Below, piece by piece: positions 25,094-32,833 of a stretch of DNA of 64,000 nt. The first letter of the stretch is position 1, and every line of letters starts with the position of its first letter. Source of the DNA: Bacillota bacterium (GTDB taxonomy: Bacteria; Actinomycetota; Aquicultoria; Aquicultorales; Aquicultoraceae); assembly GCA_023511485.1 (NCBI GenBank), contig JAIMBH010000001.1:123439-187438 (forward strand). The letters are read 5' to 3'. The notes below the pieces were generated by a model. That model saw nothing but the letters and a program-made list of their open reading frames with translations. It had not been told where the DNA came from and did not search any database. A program made the position numbers and the translations under genes.

Positions 25094-26737
25094 CTATGTA
25101 TTTAACCAAACCCTGAGCAACTGGGCAACATCTGCAGGACGTTCCTTTGCGAGGTTTTGTATCTCTTCCCTCTGCATCTGCCGCCTCCTCTGCCGAATTA
25201 ATAGTTCTTTTCTCTTCTCAGGCGGCAAATCGCTCATCTCCGCCTCCACTTCCGCTGCCGTTATGTCAATTTCACCAACACTTGCTATCGATCCTGCAGA
25301 GAATGACCCGGCAAAGTCACCCGTCCGGCGTGTAGACCTAAAGCCGGAAGCCATCCTAAATAAGACATATAAACTGACAGCTAACAATATCAAAACGACG
25401 GCATATTTAGCATAGTTTGCGTAAGCTTCTTTCCTTTGCGCATCTGCGATCGCGCTTTCTTCCTTCTTCGCCCACTCCGTGTCAAAAGGCACACTGCTTA
25501 CCGTTAGAACATCTCCTCTTCCTTTATCGATACCTGCAGCCGCAGAGACCAGCTTCTCGATCGTCTCATCACGCACCGGCTTGCTCCCATCGTTGTTTAC
25601 AACCACAGCAACCGAGAGCTTTTTAACCTCTCCGGGTGGTTTGACCTCATGCTCGGTGATCTTTGTCGAATCGTAGTTTCTTGTTGTTTTCGAGCTCTTA
25701 TATTCAGAATTACCCGAGCCGTAAGTTACTCCTGGATACGTAGTCGAACCTTGGGTGGTGTTTGTCGACGTCCCGGGAACCTGTGAGCTTAGGCCAGCCA
25801 CCCCGCCAGGCGGAGCTCCCTCCCCACTGTAAGTCTCCTTCTCAATCTGCTCGCTTACAATAGGCGGATTCTCACCCTGCTCAACCTTATTTGTCTGTAT
25901 TTCTTTCGAGGTAAAATCAAGTTCTGCCGAAACCCTGACGACAGCGTTGTTCTCGGTTCCAAGCACCCGGCCAAGCATAGATGAGATTGATTTTTCAAGG
26001 CTATTTTCATAGGCTTCTTTGGCTTCAAGCTGGGTCTTAGTGTAAACCCCTTGGGTAGCCATAGCCGAGTCGCCGGTTGCTTCATTTAAGACGTTGCCAT
26101 TTGTGTCGACAACTGTTATATTCTCCGGCTTTAGCCCCTCAACGCTTCGGGCGACCAGATTTACAATACCCTGAACCTGATTACCTGAAAGTTTCGCGCC
26201 TGCCTTCGGCTTAATAACAACCGATGCGGTTGCCGGATTTTCCTTCTCGCTGTAAAGTGAAGGTTCGGGGACAACAAGATGGACCCGTGCCCCGCTGATT
26301 TCATTTATTTGTGAGATAGTTCTTGCAAGTTCACCCTCTAGAGCCCTGCGGTAATTAACTTTCTGGGTAAACTCCGATAGACCGAAATTATTCTGGTCAA
26401 ATATCTCAAAACCGACGGTTCCTCCCTGCGGCAAACCTTGCCCGGCAAGGTCAATTCTTGTTTCGTATACTTTATCGCTCGGGACTTTAATGATGGATGT
26501 TCCATCTAATACATAAGGGATTTTCTTTTCCTGAAGTTTTGACACTATAGCGCTTGCATCTTCAGGGCTTAAGTTAGAGAATAGAACGCTATATGACGGG
26601 CGAGAGATCCAGAAAAGAAGCGTGCCCAACGCAACCAGGAAGGCGACCGTCGTTATCACGATCGTCATCTTCTGGTTTATATTGAGCTTCTGCCAGCCGA
26701 TTTTAGCCTTTTCGATCGCTTCAGCGGGCGATGCCAT
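25094..26737 (-). CDS. fliF: Flagellar M-ring protein FliF
   Basis: FliF builds the membrane MS-ring on which the motor assembles. An N-terminal membrane helix is at about 25-45 (MTIVITTVAFLVALGTLLFW), two ring-building motifs and the NFGLSEFTQKVNYRRALEGELARTI signature follow, and a second helix lies at about 447-465 before the cytoplasmic FliG-binding tail. 547 residues is normal. ATG at 26737 with GAGGA upstream. Confidence 0.97.
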   Translation of the reverse strand: MASPAEAIEKAKIGWQKLNINQKMTIVITTVAFLVALGTLLFWISRPSYSVLFSNLSPEDASAIVSKLQEKKIPYVLDGTSIIKVPSDKVYETRIDLAGQGLPQGGTVGFEIFDQNNFGLSEFTQKVNYRRALEGELARTISQINEISGARVHLVVPEPSLYSEKENPATASVVIKPKAGAKLSGNQVQGIVNLVARSVEGLKPENITVVDTNGNVLNEATGDSAMATQGVYTKTQLEAKEAYENSLEKSISSMLGRVLGTENNAVVRVSAELDFTSKEIQTNKVEQGENPPIVSEQIEKETYSGEGAPPGGVAGLSSQVPGTSTNTTQGSTTYPGVTYGSGNSEYKSSKTTRNYDSTKITEHEVKPPGEVKKLSVAVVVNNDGSKPVRDETIEKLVSAAAGIDKGRGDVLTVSSVPFDTEWAKKEESAIADAQRKEAYANYAKYAVVLILLAVSLYVLFRMASGFRSTRRTGDFAGSFSAGSIASVGEIDITAAEVEAEMSDLPPEKRKELLIRQRRRQMQREEIQNLAKERPADVAQLLRVWLNT

Positions 26738-26753
26738 TAACTATCCTCACGCG

Positions 26754-27056
26754 CTAGACTTGCATTCTCATTACTTCTTGATAAGCTTCGATTACCTTGT
26801 TTCTAAGTTGGATAGTAAGCTGTAACGCTACATTAGCTTTTTCAACCTCTACCATGACATCATGTATGTCAAGTTCACCTGCTACGAATTTTTCTATCGC
26901 CGTATCTGCGTTCTTCTGCAAACTGTTTGTTTTCTCAATTGTTTCATTGAGAATTCCAGCGAATGATTCGAGGGTTTTGCCTGACGGGCTATCTGTTTTT
27001 TCTGCTCCAATTGATCCTAGATTGATCTGACTAAGTTTCAATGGTGTAATATCCAC
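26754..27056 (-). CDS. fliE: Flagellar hook-basal body protein FliE
   Basis: FliE connects the MS-ring to the rod. 100 residues, with the conserved SFAGILNETIEKTNSLQKNADTAIEKF and DIHDVMVEVEKANVALQLTIQLRNKVIEAYQEVMRMQV C-terminus. GTG start at 27056; a GAGGGG lies a little far upstream. Between flgC and fliF, the standard order. Confidence 0.95.
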   Translation of the reverse strand: MDITPLKLSQINLGSIGAEKTDSPSGKTLESFAGILNETIEKTNSLQKNADTAIEKFVAGELDIHDVMVEVEKANVALQLTIQLRNKVIEAYQEVMRMQV

Positions 27057-27075
27057 TACGTTCAGCCCCTCTTAA

Positions 27076-27504
27076 TTATATCTCCAGGGATTTCATTGCC
27101 ATGCTTTTAGCAGCAGCTATAACGGTAACGTTTGCCTCATAGGCACGCTGCGCGGCAACCATGTTTACCATCTCGGTTACGATGTTTATGTTAGGCATTG
27201 CTACATACCCGTTCGCATCAGCATCCGGGTGGCTAGGATTGTAAACCAACCGTGGAGCGCTGGTATCTTTTGTTATTCCTATCACTTCGACTCCCTGCCC
27301 GGGAGATGTACCAGCACTTCCAAATAACCGTGCGAAGCCTCCCCCGCCGCGCGGCGCCATTATCACATCTCGCCTGCGGTACGGCCCGCCTTCAGCCGTG
27401 CGGGTTGTATTGGCATTGGCAATATTGCTGGATATCGTATCCAGCCAGAGTCTATTTGCAGTTAGGCCGGATGCGCTAATGCGAAGCGTCGAGAACAGGC
27501 TCAC
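27076..27504 (-). CDS. flgC: Flagellar basal-body rod protein FlgC
   Basis: Rod subunit secreted through the flagellar export apparatus. 142 residues with the N-terminal motif LFSTLRISASGLTANRLWLDTISSNIANANTTRT and the C-terminal EMVNMVAAQRAYEANVTVIAAAKSM helix shared by rod and hook proteins. GTG start at 27504 with GGGAGG. Follows flgB directly. Confidence 0.96.
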   Translation of the reverse strand: MSLFSTLRISASGLTANRLWLDTISSNIANANTTRTAEGGPYRRRDVIMAPRGGGGFARLFGSAGTSPGQGVEVIGITKDTSAPRLVYNPSHPDADANGYVAMPNINIVTEMVNMVAAQRAYEANVTVIAAAKSMAMKSLEI

Positions 27505-27507
27505 CTT

Positions 27508-27918
27508 TTACCTCCCTCCGTTAATGACCGTCTTTAGTGTATTGAAGCGAGCGCCCATTAATTGGGCTATTGCATTGTACTTTATATTATTCTCTGCGAG
27601 CTTGGTCATCTCTTCATCGATGTCTACGTTGTTTCCGTCATAGCGCATCGACGTTCCTCCCAGAGACTTTACATTAATCCCAACTGAAGAGAGTGAGCTT
27701 GAAGCTGGCAGGTGCCTTGGATCGGTACGCTTAAGATTTGAATTATACTTGCTATCTACAGCATGCTTAAGCTCCTCTTCAAAGCTCACATCCTGTTTTT
27801 TATAACCGGGTGTATTAATATTCGCTATATTGTTTGCGATTACCTGCTGCCTAAGAGCTGTTGCGTCAAGACCGCTGTTTAAGGCTACAAAAGTGTCGTT
27901 AGAGAAAAGATCGATCAA
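27508..27918 (-). CDS. flgB: Flagellar basal-body rod protein FlgB
   Basis: Proximal rod subunit. 136 residues with the characteristic ATALRQQVIANNIANINTPGYKKQDVSFEEEL and the VDIDEEMTKLAENNIKYNAIAQLM C-terminal helix. TTG start at 27918 lies four bases inside the upstream HTH gene (TTGA overlap), with GGAGG in that gene's last codons, so the two are translated together. Second gene of the main flagellar operon. Confidence 0.96.
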   Translation of the reverse strand: MIDLFSNDTFVALNSGLDATALRQQVIANNIANINTPGYKKQDVSFEEELKHAVDSKYNSNLKRTDPRHLPASSSLSSVGINVKSLGGTSMRYDGNNVDIDEEMTKLAENNIKYNAIAQLMGARFNTLKTVINGGR

Positions 27919-28142
27919 TTCTCTGCACCTCCACTCACCTCGATGCCATCGAAGGCCTCTTCGAAGTTGCTGCCTGAAGCGATTAACCTATCTATCAGCG
28001 CCTTTGGAAAGCGCCATTCTTTGCCAATCTTAAGGCCAGGTAACTTTCTATCCCTGGCTAACCTGCATATCGTTATCTGGCTCATCTGTAGGTACTCAGC
28101 CAGCTGCTTTGTCGTCATTATCTCGGTGGTTTTGCTTTTCAT
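27915..28142 (-). CDS. Excisionase-family (MerR-like) HTH DNA-binding protein heading the flagellar operon
   Basis: A 75-residue protein with a helix-turn-helix module of the excisionase/BldC type: MTTKQLAEYLQMSQITICRLARDRKLPGLKIGKEWRF, followed by PKALIDRLIASG. The tail is acidic. ATG at 28142 has a textbook GGAGG. It is translationally coupled to flgB. This family includes BldC-like proteins that bind AT-rich direct repeats cooperatively, so an autoregulator of the operon is a sensible hypothesis; the direct role is inferred from position only. A small-domain HTH of this type at the head of a flagellar operon is not one of the textbook regulators. Confidence 0.85.
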   Translation of the reverse strand: MKSKTTEIMTTKQLAEYLQMSQITICRLARDRKLPGLKIGKEWRFPKALIDRLIASGSNFEEAFDGIEVSGGAEN

Positions 28143-28177
28143 CGCTTTCCTCCGGCACCAGCCCTTGCCTATTGGCT

Positions 28178-28206
28178 ATATTACTATTCTTTGCTGCGCC
28201 TAACAA
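28178..28206 (-). promoter_or_regulatory. Likely promoter of the hook-basal-body operon
   Basis: On the minus strand TTGTTA (28201-28206), a 17-base spacer and TAATAT (28178-28183), about 35 bases before the HTH gene's ATG. Four of six bases match the consensus in each hexamer with optimal spacing. Confidence 0.55.
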
Positions 28207-28426
28207 GCAAAGGCTTTATATATTTTAAAATAATTTTCGCTATTTTACCAATCTATTAAATACTTTACCTTGCGATTATATAGTTTTATATTGCTAACTA
28301 GCTTTTGGTTGCTTATTACGCACTTATGATATTCTTGATAACCTTCTATATATTTTGGCATCCGATAGATTGTTATAATATCGCTTGACATATTATTTTA
28401 TCTTTTTCTATCGTTTCAGGATTTGA
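28207..28426. promoter_or_regulatory. AT-rich upstream region with inverted repeats
   Basis: About 220 bases, conspicuously AT-rich compared with the coding DNA around it. Nested inverted repeats: CGATAG (28363-28368) with CTATCG (28408-28413), and ATAATAT (28375-28381) with ATATTAT (28390-28396). It lies directly upstream of the operon promoter and could hold binding sites for the HTH protein. Confidence 0.5.
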
Positions 28427-28621
28427 CTAAGCACGCGCGGAGAAAAACACTATGTTGCTTTTAAGTTCAGAGGAATCTTCTGGAAGATTGATAGTGATTT
28501 GATTTGTACGGAACGCCTCAGTCGGTCGGTGTTCCCTGGCTTCCGTTTCCGGTCCGGCCAATCTCAGATGCCTCTCTCTTGGTTCCTCTGAATTTAAATT
28601 AAGAGCTAGTGCCTCCGCCAT
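28427..28621 (-). CDS. Possible 64-residue hypothetical protein
   Basis: An ATG at 28621 with AAGGGG upstream opens a 64-codon frame rich in Glu and Arg (EEPRERHLRLAGPETEAREH). No family is recognised. The frame contains the whole RNA-element copy A (28510-28560), so it may be a chance reading of a structured RNA. Low confidence. Confidence 0.3.
   Translation of the reverse strand: MAEALALNLNSEEPRERHLRLAGPETEAREHRPTEAFRTNQITINLPEDSSELKSNIVFFSARA
28510..28560 (-). ncRNA. Two-hairpin RNA element, copy A
   Basis: Minus strand: hairpin 1 has outer stem TGGC/GCCA, an internal loop containing GGA opposite AA, inner stem CCG/CGG and a GAAA tetraloop; hairpin 2 has stem GGAACACC/GGCGTTCC (one A-C mismatch) around the 10-base loop GACCGACTGA. 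Shares the 17-mer GGACCGGAAACGGAAGC with copy B at 52805-52821. It precedes the flgB operon by about 370 bases rather than 77. See copies B and C. Confidence 0.6.
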
Positions 28622-28831
28622 CTAAATCCCCTTAACGATTGCCCCTAAATCAAAGGATTGCTGGCAATTTCAAGCTATCAATAAAGTAATCGGCATTTTT
28701 TTGGGAAGGCTTAAGCATTTTTTTGATGTGTGGTTAAGCAGGGCTTTTGCCCTGCTTAAGGTTTTGATGTGCCAATATTTTTGTTTTTTTGACCTTGGCA
28801 CCTTCGCACCTTGGTGCTTCAGGACTAACAC
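28622..28831 (-). terminator. 210-base gap with a strong hairpin (28734-28759)
   Basis: TTAAGCAGGGC (28734-28744) pairs with GCCCTGCTTAA (28749-28759), an 11-bp stem with a 4-base loop. It lies downstream of the fliD-fliS-fliT-like genes on the minus strand, but the following bases are CCACACATC rather than T, so termination is likely weak or Rho-assisted. TTTTGATGTG occurs twice (28721-28730, 28763-28772). Confidence 0.5.
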
Positions 28832-29251
28832 CTAGCTATTTTTATTTACTACACTTCTTACCGCTTGTGGCCTGTTATAGGCCTTGTGCGCATCCTTTTT
28901 AATTCGCAGCTCTTTTAACTGCGCCAGGGTTTCCTCTCTTCGCTTAAGCAGTAGTTTAAGATTTTTATCCCCCTCGCCCGATATTTGCTCGAGAGCTTTT
29001 AATATAACATCGCGCTCGTGTGCTGAAAGCTGATCCACTCCTGAGTCTTCCTGTTGGTTGTCCAGGGTCTCTATCTTTGATAATGCCTCTTCCATTTTAC
29101 CGATTACCACATTTAGCTTTTCTACATCTAATGCTTCTATCGCAGCCCTTTCTTCATCAATTAGAAGCTTGATATCCTTGAGGTAGGCTGATTTTCGCTT
29201 AATATAATCGCTCATCTGTGACACGTCTTTGGCCTTTGAATTAACTGGCAA
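28832..29251 (-). CDS. FliT/FlgN-like flagellar chaperone
   Basis: A 139-residue, charged, almost entirely helical protein with Glu/Lys-rich heptads (KLNVVIGKMEEALSKIETL, LKLLLKRREETLAQLKELRIKK). Such proteins behind fliS in flagellar operons are FliT-type chaperones for the FliD cap. I see no certain signature. Starts with TTG at 29251, overlapping the end of fliS by 11 bases. Confidence 0.65.
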   Translation of the reverse strand: MPVNSKAKDVSQMSDYIKRKSAYLKDIKLLIDEERAAIEALDVEKLNVVIGKMEEALSKIETLDNQQEDSGVDQLSAHERDVILKALEQISGEGDKNLKLLLKRREETLAQLKELRIKKDAHKAYNRPQAVRSVVNKNS

Positions 29252-29639
29252 TATTTACACCTGCTTTTTCTATGCCCCTTGGATTCTTCATAACTTCAGC
29301 CCAGGCTGAACTTAAATCGGATAGCAGGCCGATGCACTCGTTAACCAGCTTAGAATCTTTCTTAATGTTTGCTTCGATTAGACGTGAATTTAAGTAGTCA
29401 TAGATTTGCGAGAGGTTTTTTGCGATATCCCCACCCCTTGCTTTATCAAGAGCTACGTTTAGCTCAGATACGATGTTTTGTGCCCTTACAATATTCGTGT
29501 GGGCTTTGCGCCAGTCCTTCTCATCAAGTCCGCTTACCGCTACTTTCAGGAACCTGACTGCCCCCTCGTACAGCATTCCTACTAATGCTTCAGGTGTTGC
29601 TGTTTGAATCTTTGTCTCCAGGTATTGCTTTGTCGACAC
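29241..29639 (-). CDS. fliS: Flagellin export chaperone FliS
   Basis: FliS binds flagellin C-termini and prevents early polymerisation; it can also bind FliW in some Gram-positives. 132 residues with the motif YLETKIQTATPEALVGMLYEGAVRFL and the conserved ARGGDIAKNLSQIYDYLNSRLIEANIKKD helix. GTG start at 29639 with AAGGAG. Between fliD and the FliT-like gene. Confidence 0.95.
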   Translation of the reverse strand: MSTKQYLETKIQTATPEALVGMLYEGAVRFLKVAVSGLDEKDWRKAHTNIVRAQNIVSELNVALDKARGGDIAKNLSQIYDYLNSRLIEANIKKDSKLVNECIGLLSDLSSAWAEVMKNPRGIEKAGVNIAS

Positions 29640-29677
29640 TTTGCTTCAACTCCTTCGTAGTTTATATATAAGCGGCT

Positions 29678-31954
29678 TTAGCCGCCAAAAAAACTGCTGA
29701 ACTGCATAGACAATTTGTTCTGCATCTCCTGCAGTCTCTGGATTGCAAGCTCCATAGCTGTAAACTGCTTTACAAGAGTGTCCTCACGCTGCTGGTACCA
29801 CTCCTCCTTATAAGCTATCTGCTTGTCGATATAGCTTATCTCACTCTGGAGCTCTTCCTGCAACCTTGGAACAACACCAGTGCTGTTTGTAAAAGTAACG
29901 TCAAACCCATCTATATTTACAGTGCCCGAGCTGACCTTGATTTCAATTGTGTGCGAGCCATCGGAGAGCCCGGCTATTGAATAAACATTCTGCATGCTCT
30001 GTGTCGAACTGCTTGATAAATCGACATCTTGTTTATAGACCCCGTCAATATATACCTTGGCAACTCCCATGCCAACGTCTTTAGTCGCATACCAGGTCAC
30101 ACCGCTTCCAGTAAAGGTAAACTTGGCAGAGTCGCCTGCGGTTGAAGATTCCTTTGTGTTCCCGCCTGCTCCATCGGCCCAGCTGCCAATATAGGTGACC
30201 TTAGAGTCATCTTCTGTGTAGCTTGTAACAGATTTTGTCCCGCCCTTATCCAGCACCTGGTCCATGAAAAGAGAAATCCTTGCAGCAACACCATCTTCAT
30301 TGTTGTCTACTTTGCCATCAGCATCTATGTCGTTAAAGAAAAGGCTAGCCACTGCACCTGCGTTATCATTAAGGGCTGCGTCAAGCTTTGCCTCATCAAG
30401 CACCAGAGTGCTTGATTTTCCAAAGTCATCGCTCGTGATTGTGATACCTATTTCAGCAAGCTGATCCATGGTCGCAGAAAGTCCCGTGACAATAGACGTT
30501 GCTTTGTTAACAAGTTTAGATTTTATATCTATGAGGGTCCTGTCTGCCCTTAGAATGCCTTTTTTTCTGTCATAGTCCGATAATGGCTCTTTTACCTTTT
30601 CTTCGCTAAGCCTGGTATTTATGAGAGTAATTGCGGCGTTATATTTATCGATGAAATCTTTGATAGCCGCTTTGGCCTTTGAGTTATCTTTCTCAATCGT
30701 TATCGTGGCATCTGAGGAATCTTTTTTCAGATGCAAAGTCACACCGGCTATAACCCCTGTTACATCGTTGGAAAGACTTGTGATTGCACTTCCGCCATTT
30801 ATTGTAAAGCTTGCATTAGTTCCAATAGTTTCTGTTGCTGCACTATCTAAGACATACGTTGCTTTCTCAAGAAAAGTACCTGTTACATCTGCTCTGCTTA
30901 TAGATAGACTCCCTGTGCTCTTGTTTGTTAAAACCAGCTTATCGTTTATGCTGTCATAAGACGCACTAACACCGGCAGTAGAATTATTTATGCGATCAAT
31001 GACTTTCTGCAAGGTATCCGTGTTTATATTGTAGGTAATCTCCACCCCATTGATGGTAAACTTACCATTGCCGCTACCATCCACAGCCCAATCTGCGGCA
31101 CTTGTGATTCCCTGAAAGTTTGCATCAGCAAGGATTTGCGTGGTTCTAACCCTGCCTAGATGCGACGTGCTGGTTTTAGTAAGATTGTCGACTTCAAACC
31201 CTGCATTAAGCAAGCCAACGGCACTTAAGAAATTACTGGTATCTCCTGCGCTTCCAAGATTTAGGGTACCAGCCGCTGCAGCTTTTAGTGACAATTTATC
31301 TGTGTTTAAGTCGTAACTTATCGCGTTGGCCGCATCCAGCCCGGCCATATTCTTGATATTAGCATTGCTGTTGATGCCCGAAACGATATCATCCAGGGTA
31401 AGTCCGCTGGCGTTCGAAATTACCTCATCAGCATAACCAGATTTTGTTACTTTAAGTTCGTCCACCTTGCTGTCAGAATTGGTATCTGATAGCGTAAAAA
31501 TCGCCCCATTTATAGTAAATGTGCCTGCAGTAGGATTTGTACTGAACCTGGATGTGTAGCTGCTTATCGGCTCTGATGTAACAATTTTACCGCTTATGCC
31601 AAGGCCTGATGCCCCACCTCCACTGGTTACCTTTGTGCTGGTGGCAAGATTATTTACGTGTATGGCATATGTTCCTGTTGCCGCATCCGACGTTGCGTCT
31701 GCGGTTACTATGGTCTGATCAGAAGAAGATGCGCTGCGCGCCATCATTGTTGATTTCTTCAGGAGAGCCTCAAGGCTCTTATCGAGGTTGCTAAGTGCTG
31801 TTTGGATCTCAGACCAGTAATCTTTCTTCCAGCTCAATAGCTGTTTTTTATCCTCTAAAAGGTTGAGCGGGCGCCTTTCAAGTGCCATAAGCTGGTCGAT
31901 TAACTTGTTGAAATCGATCCCTGAGGCAATTCCGCCAATCCTAAACGTGCTCAC
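29678..31954 (-). CDS. fliD: Flagellar filament cap protein FliD with calcium loop and beta-sandwich insertion
   Basis: FliD caps the filament tip and folds flagellin subunits as they emerge. N-terminal FRIGGIASGIDFNKLIDQLMALERRP and the C-terminal coiled region with LSEISYIDKQIAYKEEW-like motif are conserved. At 758 residues it is much longer than the usual 450-600. A calcium-loop sequence DIDADGKVDNNE lies at about residues 542-553 (30296-30331), followed by a beta-sandwich of about 110 residues (about 581-688) with FTFTGSGVTWYATKD, VYIDGVYKQDVDLSS and GSHTIEIKV, resembling carbohydrate-binding modules of surface proteins. A second calcium-like loop occurs near residue 157. Start GTG at 31954 fits the AGGGAG site better than an upstream TTG. 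Confidence 0.95.
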   Translation of the reverse strand: MSTFRIGGIASGIDFNKLIDQLMALERRPLNLLEDKKQLLSWKKDYWSEIQTALSNLDKSLEALLKKSTMMARSASSSDQTIVTADATSDAATGTYAIHVNNLATSTKVTSGGGASGLGISGKIVTSEPISSYTSRFSTNPTAGTFTINGAIFTLSDTNSDSKVDELKVTKSGYADEVISNASGLTLDDIVSGINSNANIKNMAGLDAANAISYDLNTDKLSLKAAAAGTLNLGSAGDTSNFLSAVGLLNAGFEVDNLTKTSTSHLGRVRTTQILADANFQGITSAADWAVDGSGNGKFTINGVEITYNINTDTLQKVIDRINNSTAGVSASYDSINDKLVLTNKSTGSLSISRADVTGTFLEKATYVLDSAATETIGTNASFTINGGSAITSLSNDVTGVIAGVTLHLKKDSSDATITIEKDNSKAKAAIKDFIDKYNAAITLINTRLSEEKVKEPLSDYDRKKGILRADRTLIDIKSKLVNKATSIVTGLSATMDQLAEIGITITSDDFGKSSTLVLDEAKLDAALNDNAGAVASLFFNDIDADGKVDNNEDGVAARISLFMDQVLDKGGTKSVTSYTEDDSKVTYIGSWADGAGGNTKESSTAGDSAKFTFTGSGVTWYATKDVGMGVAKVYIDGVYKQDVDLSSSSTQSMQNVYSIAGLSDGSHTIEIKVSSGTVNIDGFDVTFTNSTGVVPRLQEELQSEISYIDKQIAYKEEWYQQREDTLVKQFTAMELAIQRLQEMQNKLSMQFSSFFGG

Positions 31955-31993
31955 AACCAAACAACTCCCTGTCAATATTAACTAAAGCCACTG

Positions 31994-32386
31994 CTAGGCT
32001 ATCTTATCTATAATCAAGCCTACGGCATCGAGAAGCCTTGAGCCCACCTTTGAAAATTTTGGCATTGGTATTTCACGAATAACTTCGTTGGTCTTCACGT
32101 TGACGACCTTGACGTTTATATGGTCAGGTCCCTCTTTTTTAACGCTGAAGCGAAGCTGGATATTAAAGGCCTCAGCCAGCTCATTAAAATCCTCCATTAG
32201 TTTCTCGACCGTTTTTTTGTCGAGCTTAGAAGAGCTTACAGCCTGGTTAAACTTGTGCTTCGCCTTCTCGTATACCTTTTGAGCCTGCGCTACCTCTGCA
32301 GGCGTCCTTGAGGCCTTTACGGCGTCTAAATTTAGCCCATATTCGACAAAATCTACTACATTGGTATCAATGCTTCCTGCTTGCAA
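31994..32386 (-). CDS. flaG: Flagellar protein FlaG
   Basis: FlaG-family protein, affecting filament length in other bacteria. 130 residues; the conserved C-terminal part KEGPDHINVKVVNVKTNEVIREIPMPKFSKVGSRLLDAVGLIIDKIA is diagnostic. Start TTG at 32386, chosen because GGGAGG lies eight bases before it; the ATG at 32416 has no good site. Followed closely by fliD. A sigma-28-like promoter lies 73 bases upstream. Confidence 0.9.
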   Translation of the reverse strand: MQAGSIDTNVVDFVEYGLNLDAVKASRTPAEVAQAQKVYEKAKHKFNQAVSSSKLDKKTVEKLMEDFNELAEAFNIQLRFSVKKEGPDHINVKVVNVKTNEVIREIPMPKFSKVGSRLLDAVGLIIDKIA

Positions 32387-32458
32387 CTTTACCGCCTCCC
32401 GGCAATACCAATACATTGAACTGCCAGGTAAAATGCCTATAATTTACATTTGCCTATA

Positions 32459-32485
32459 TTATCGGCAGGTTTGGCGATTTTCTGC
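32459..32485 (-). promoter_or_regulatory. Sigma-28-like promoter of flaG-fliD-fliS
   Basis: Minus strand GCAGAAAA (32478-32485), 11 bases, GCCGATAA (32459-32466), followed by TATAGGCA. The whole block AAACCTGCCGATAA matches the flgM promoter, and GCAGAAA matches the flagellin promoter. Confidence 0.75.
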
Positions 32486-32702
32486 AGTTTACCGGGAATT
32501 ACCGGTTTGCAAGGCTTTACTTCTTGCATTCAAATACTTCTTAACAGCAAAGAGAACTACCGAATGCAGCCGGGCTCATCAGCCCAAGCAGTTTAAAGCT
32601 CCCACCTCCAAATAGAACTGAGGGCTTCTTAGCCATGCTTGCAACAATTCACAGTTTGGCTTGTGCCTCCAAGCAATAATCCACTAATTAATCAAAAAAT
32701 CC

Positions 32703-32729
32703 TAAAAATTAATAGCCTCAAGCCGATAA
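32703..32729 (+). promoter_or_regulatory. Sigma-28 promoter of the glycosyltransferase genes
   Basis: TAAA at 32703-32706, 15 bases, GCCGATAA at 32722-32729: an exact match to the sigma-28 consensus arrangement TAAA-N15-GCCGATAA. It sits 104 bases before the first glycosyltransferase start. Confidence 0.8.
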
Positions 32730-32833
32730 CAATCTATAACTAGCAGCAGGCTGGTTCTTAACCCAAGAACCGGAAAACAAAAACCATAGTCAAAGCAGCT
32801 AATGTAGCTTTATTAGCAGAAGGAGAAGCTTAA

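Larger units (their letters stand above)
32387..32833. other. Divergent regulatory region between flaG and the glycosyltransferase genes
   Basis: Apart from the two outward-pointing sigma-28-like sites (32459-32485 and 32703-32729), about 450 bases hold no gene. Intergenic filler with CAGCCGGGCTCATCAGCCC-like short hairpins near 32570-32590 is present. Since the two sites point outward, the region looks like the control zone for both operons. Confidence 0.5.

Noticed and set aside
28721..28772. Repeated TTTTGATGTG as a CRISPR-like or phage attachment repeat
   Set aside because: Only two copies of ten bases around a hairpin; no array and no integrase nearby.
31564..31571. GCCGATAA-type sequences inside genes: fliD (31564-31571), flgK (49759-49766), flgM (51322-51329), folP (2994-3001)
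   Set aside because: They lie inside conserved codons (for example Ala-Asp-Lys) and lack a fitting minus-35 element, so they are probably chance matches.
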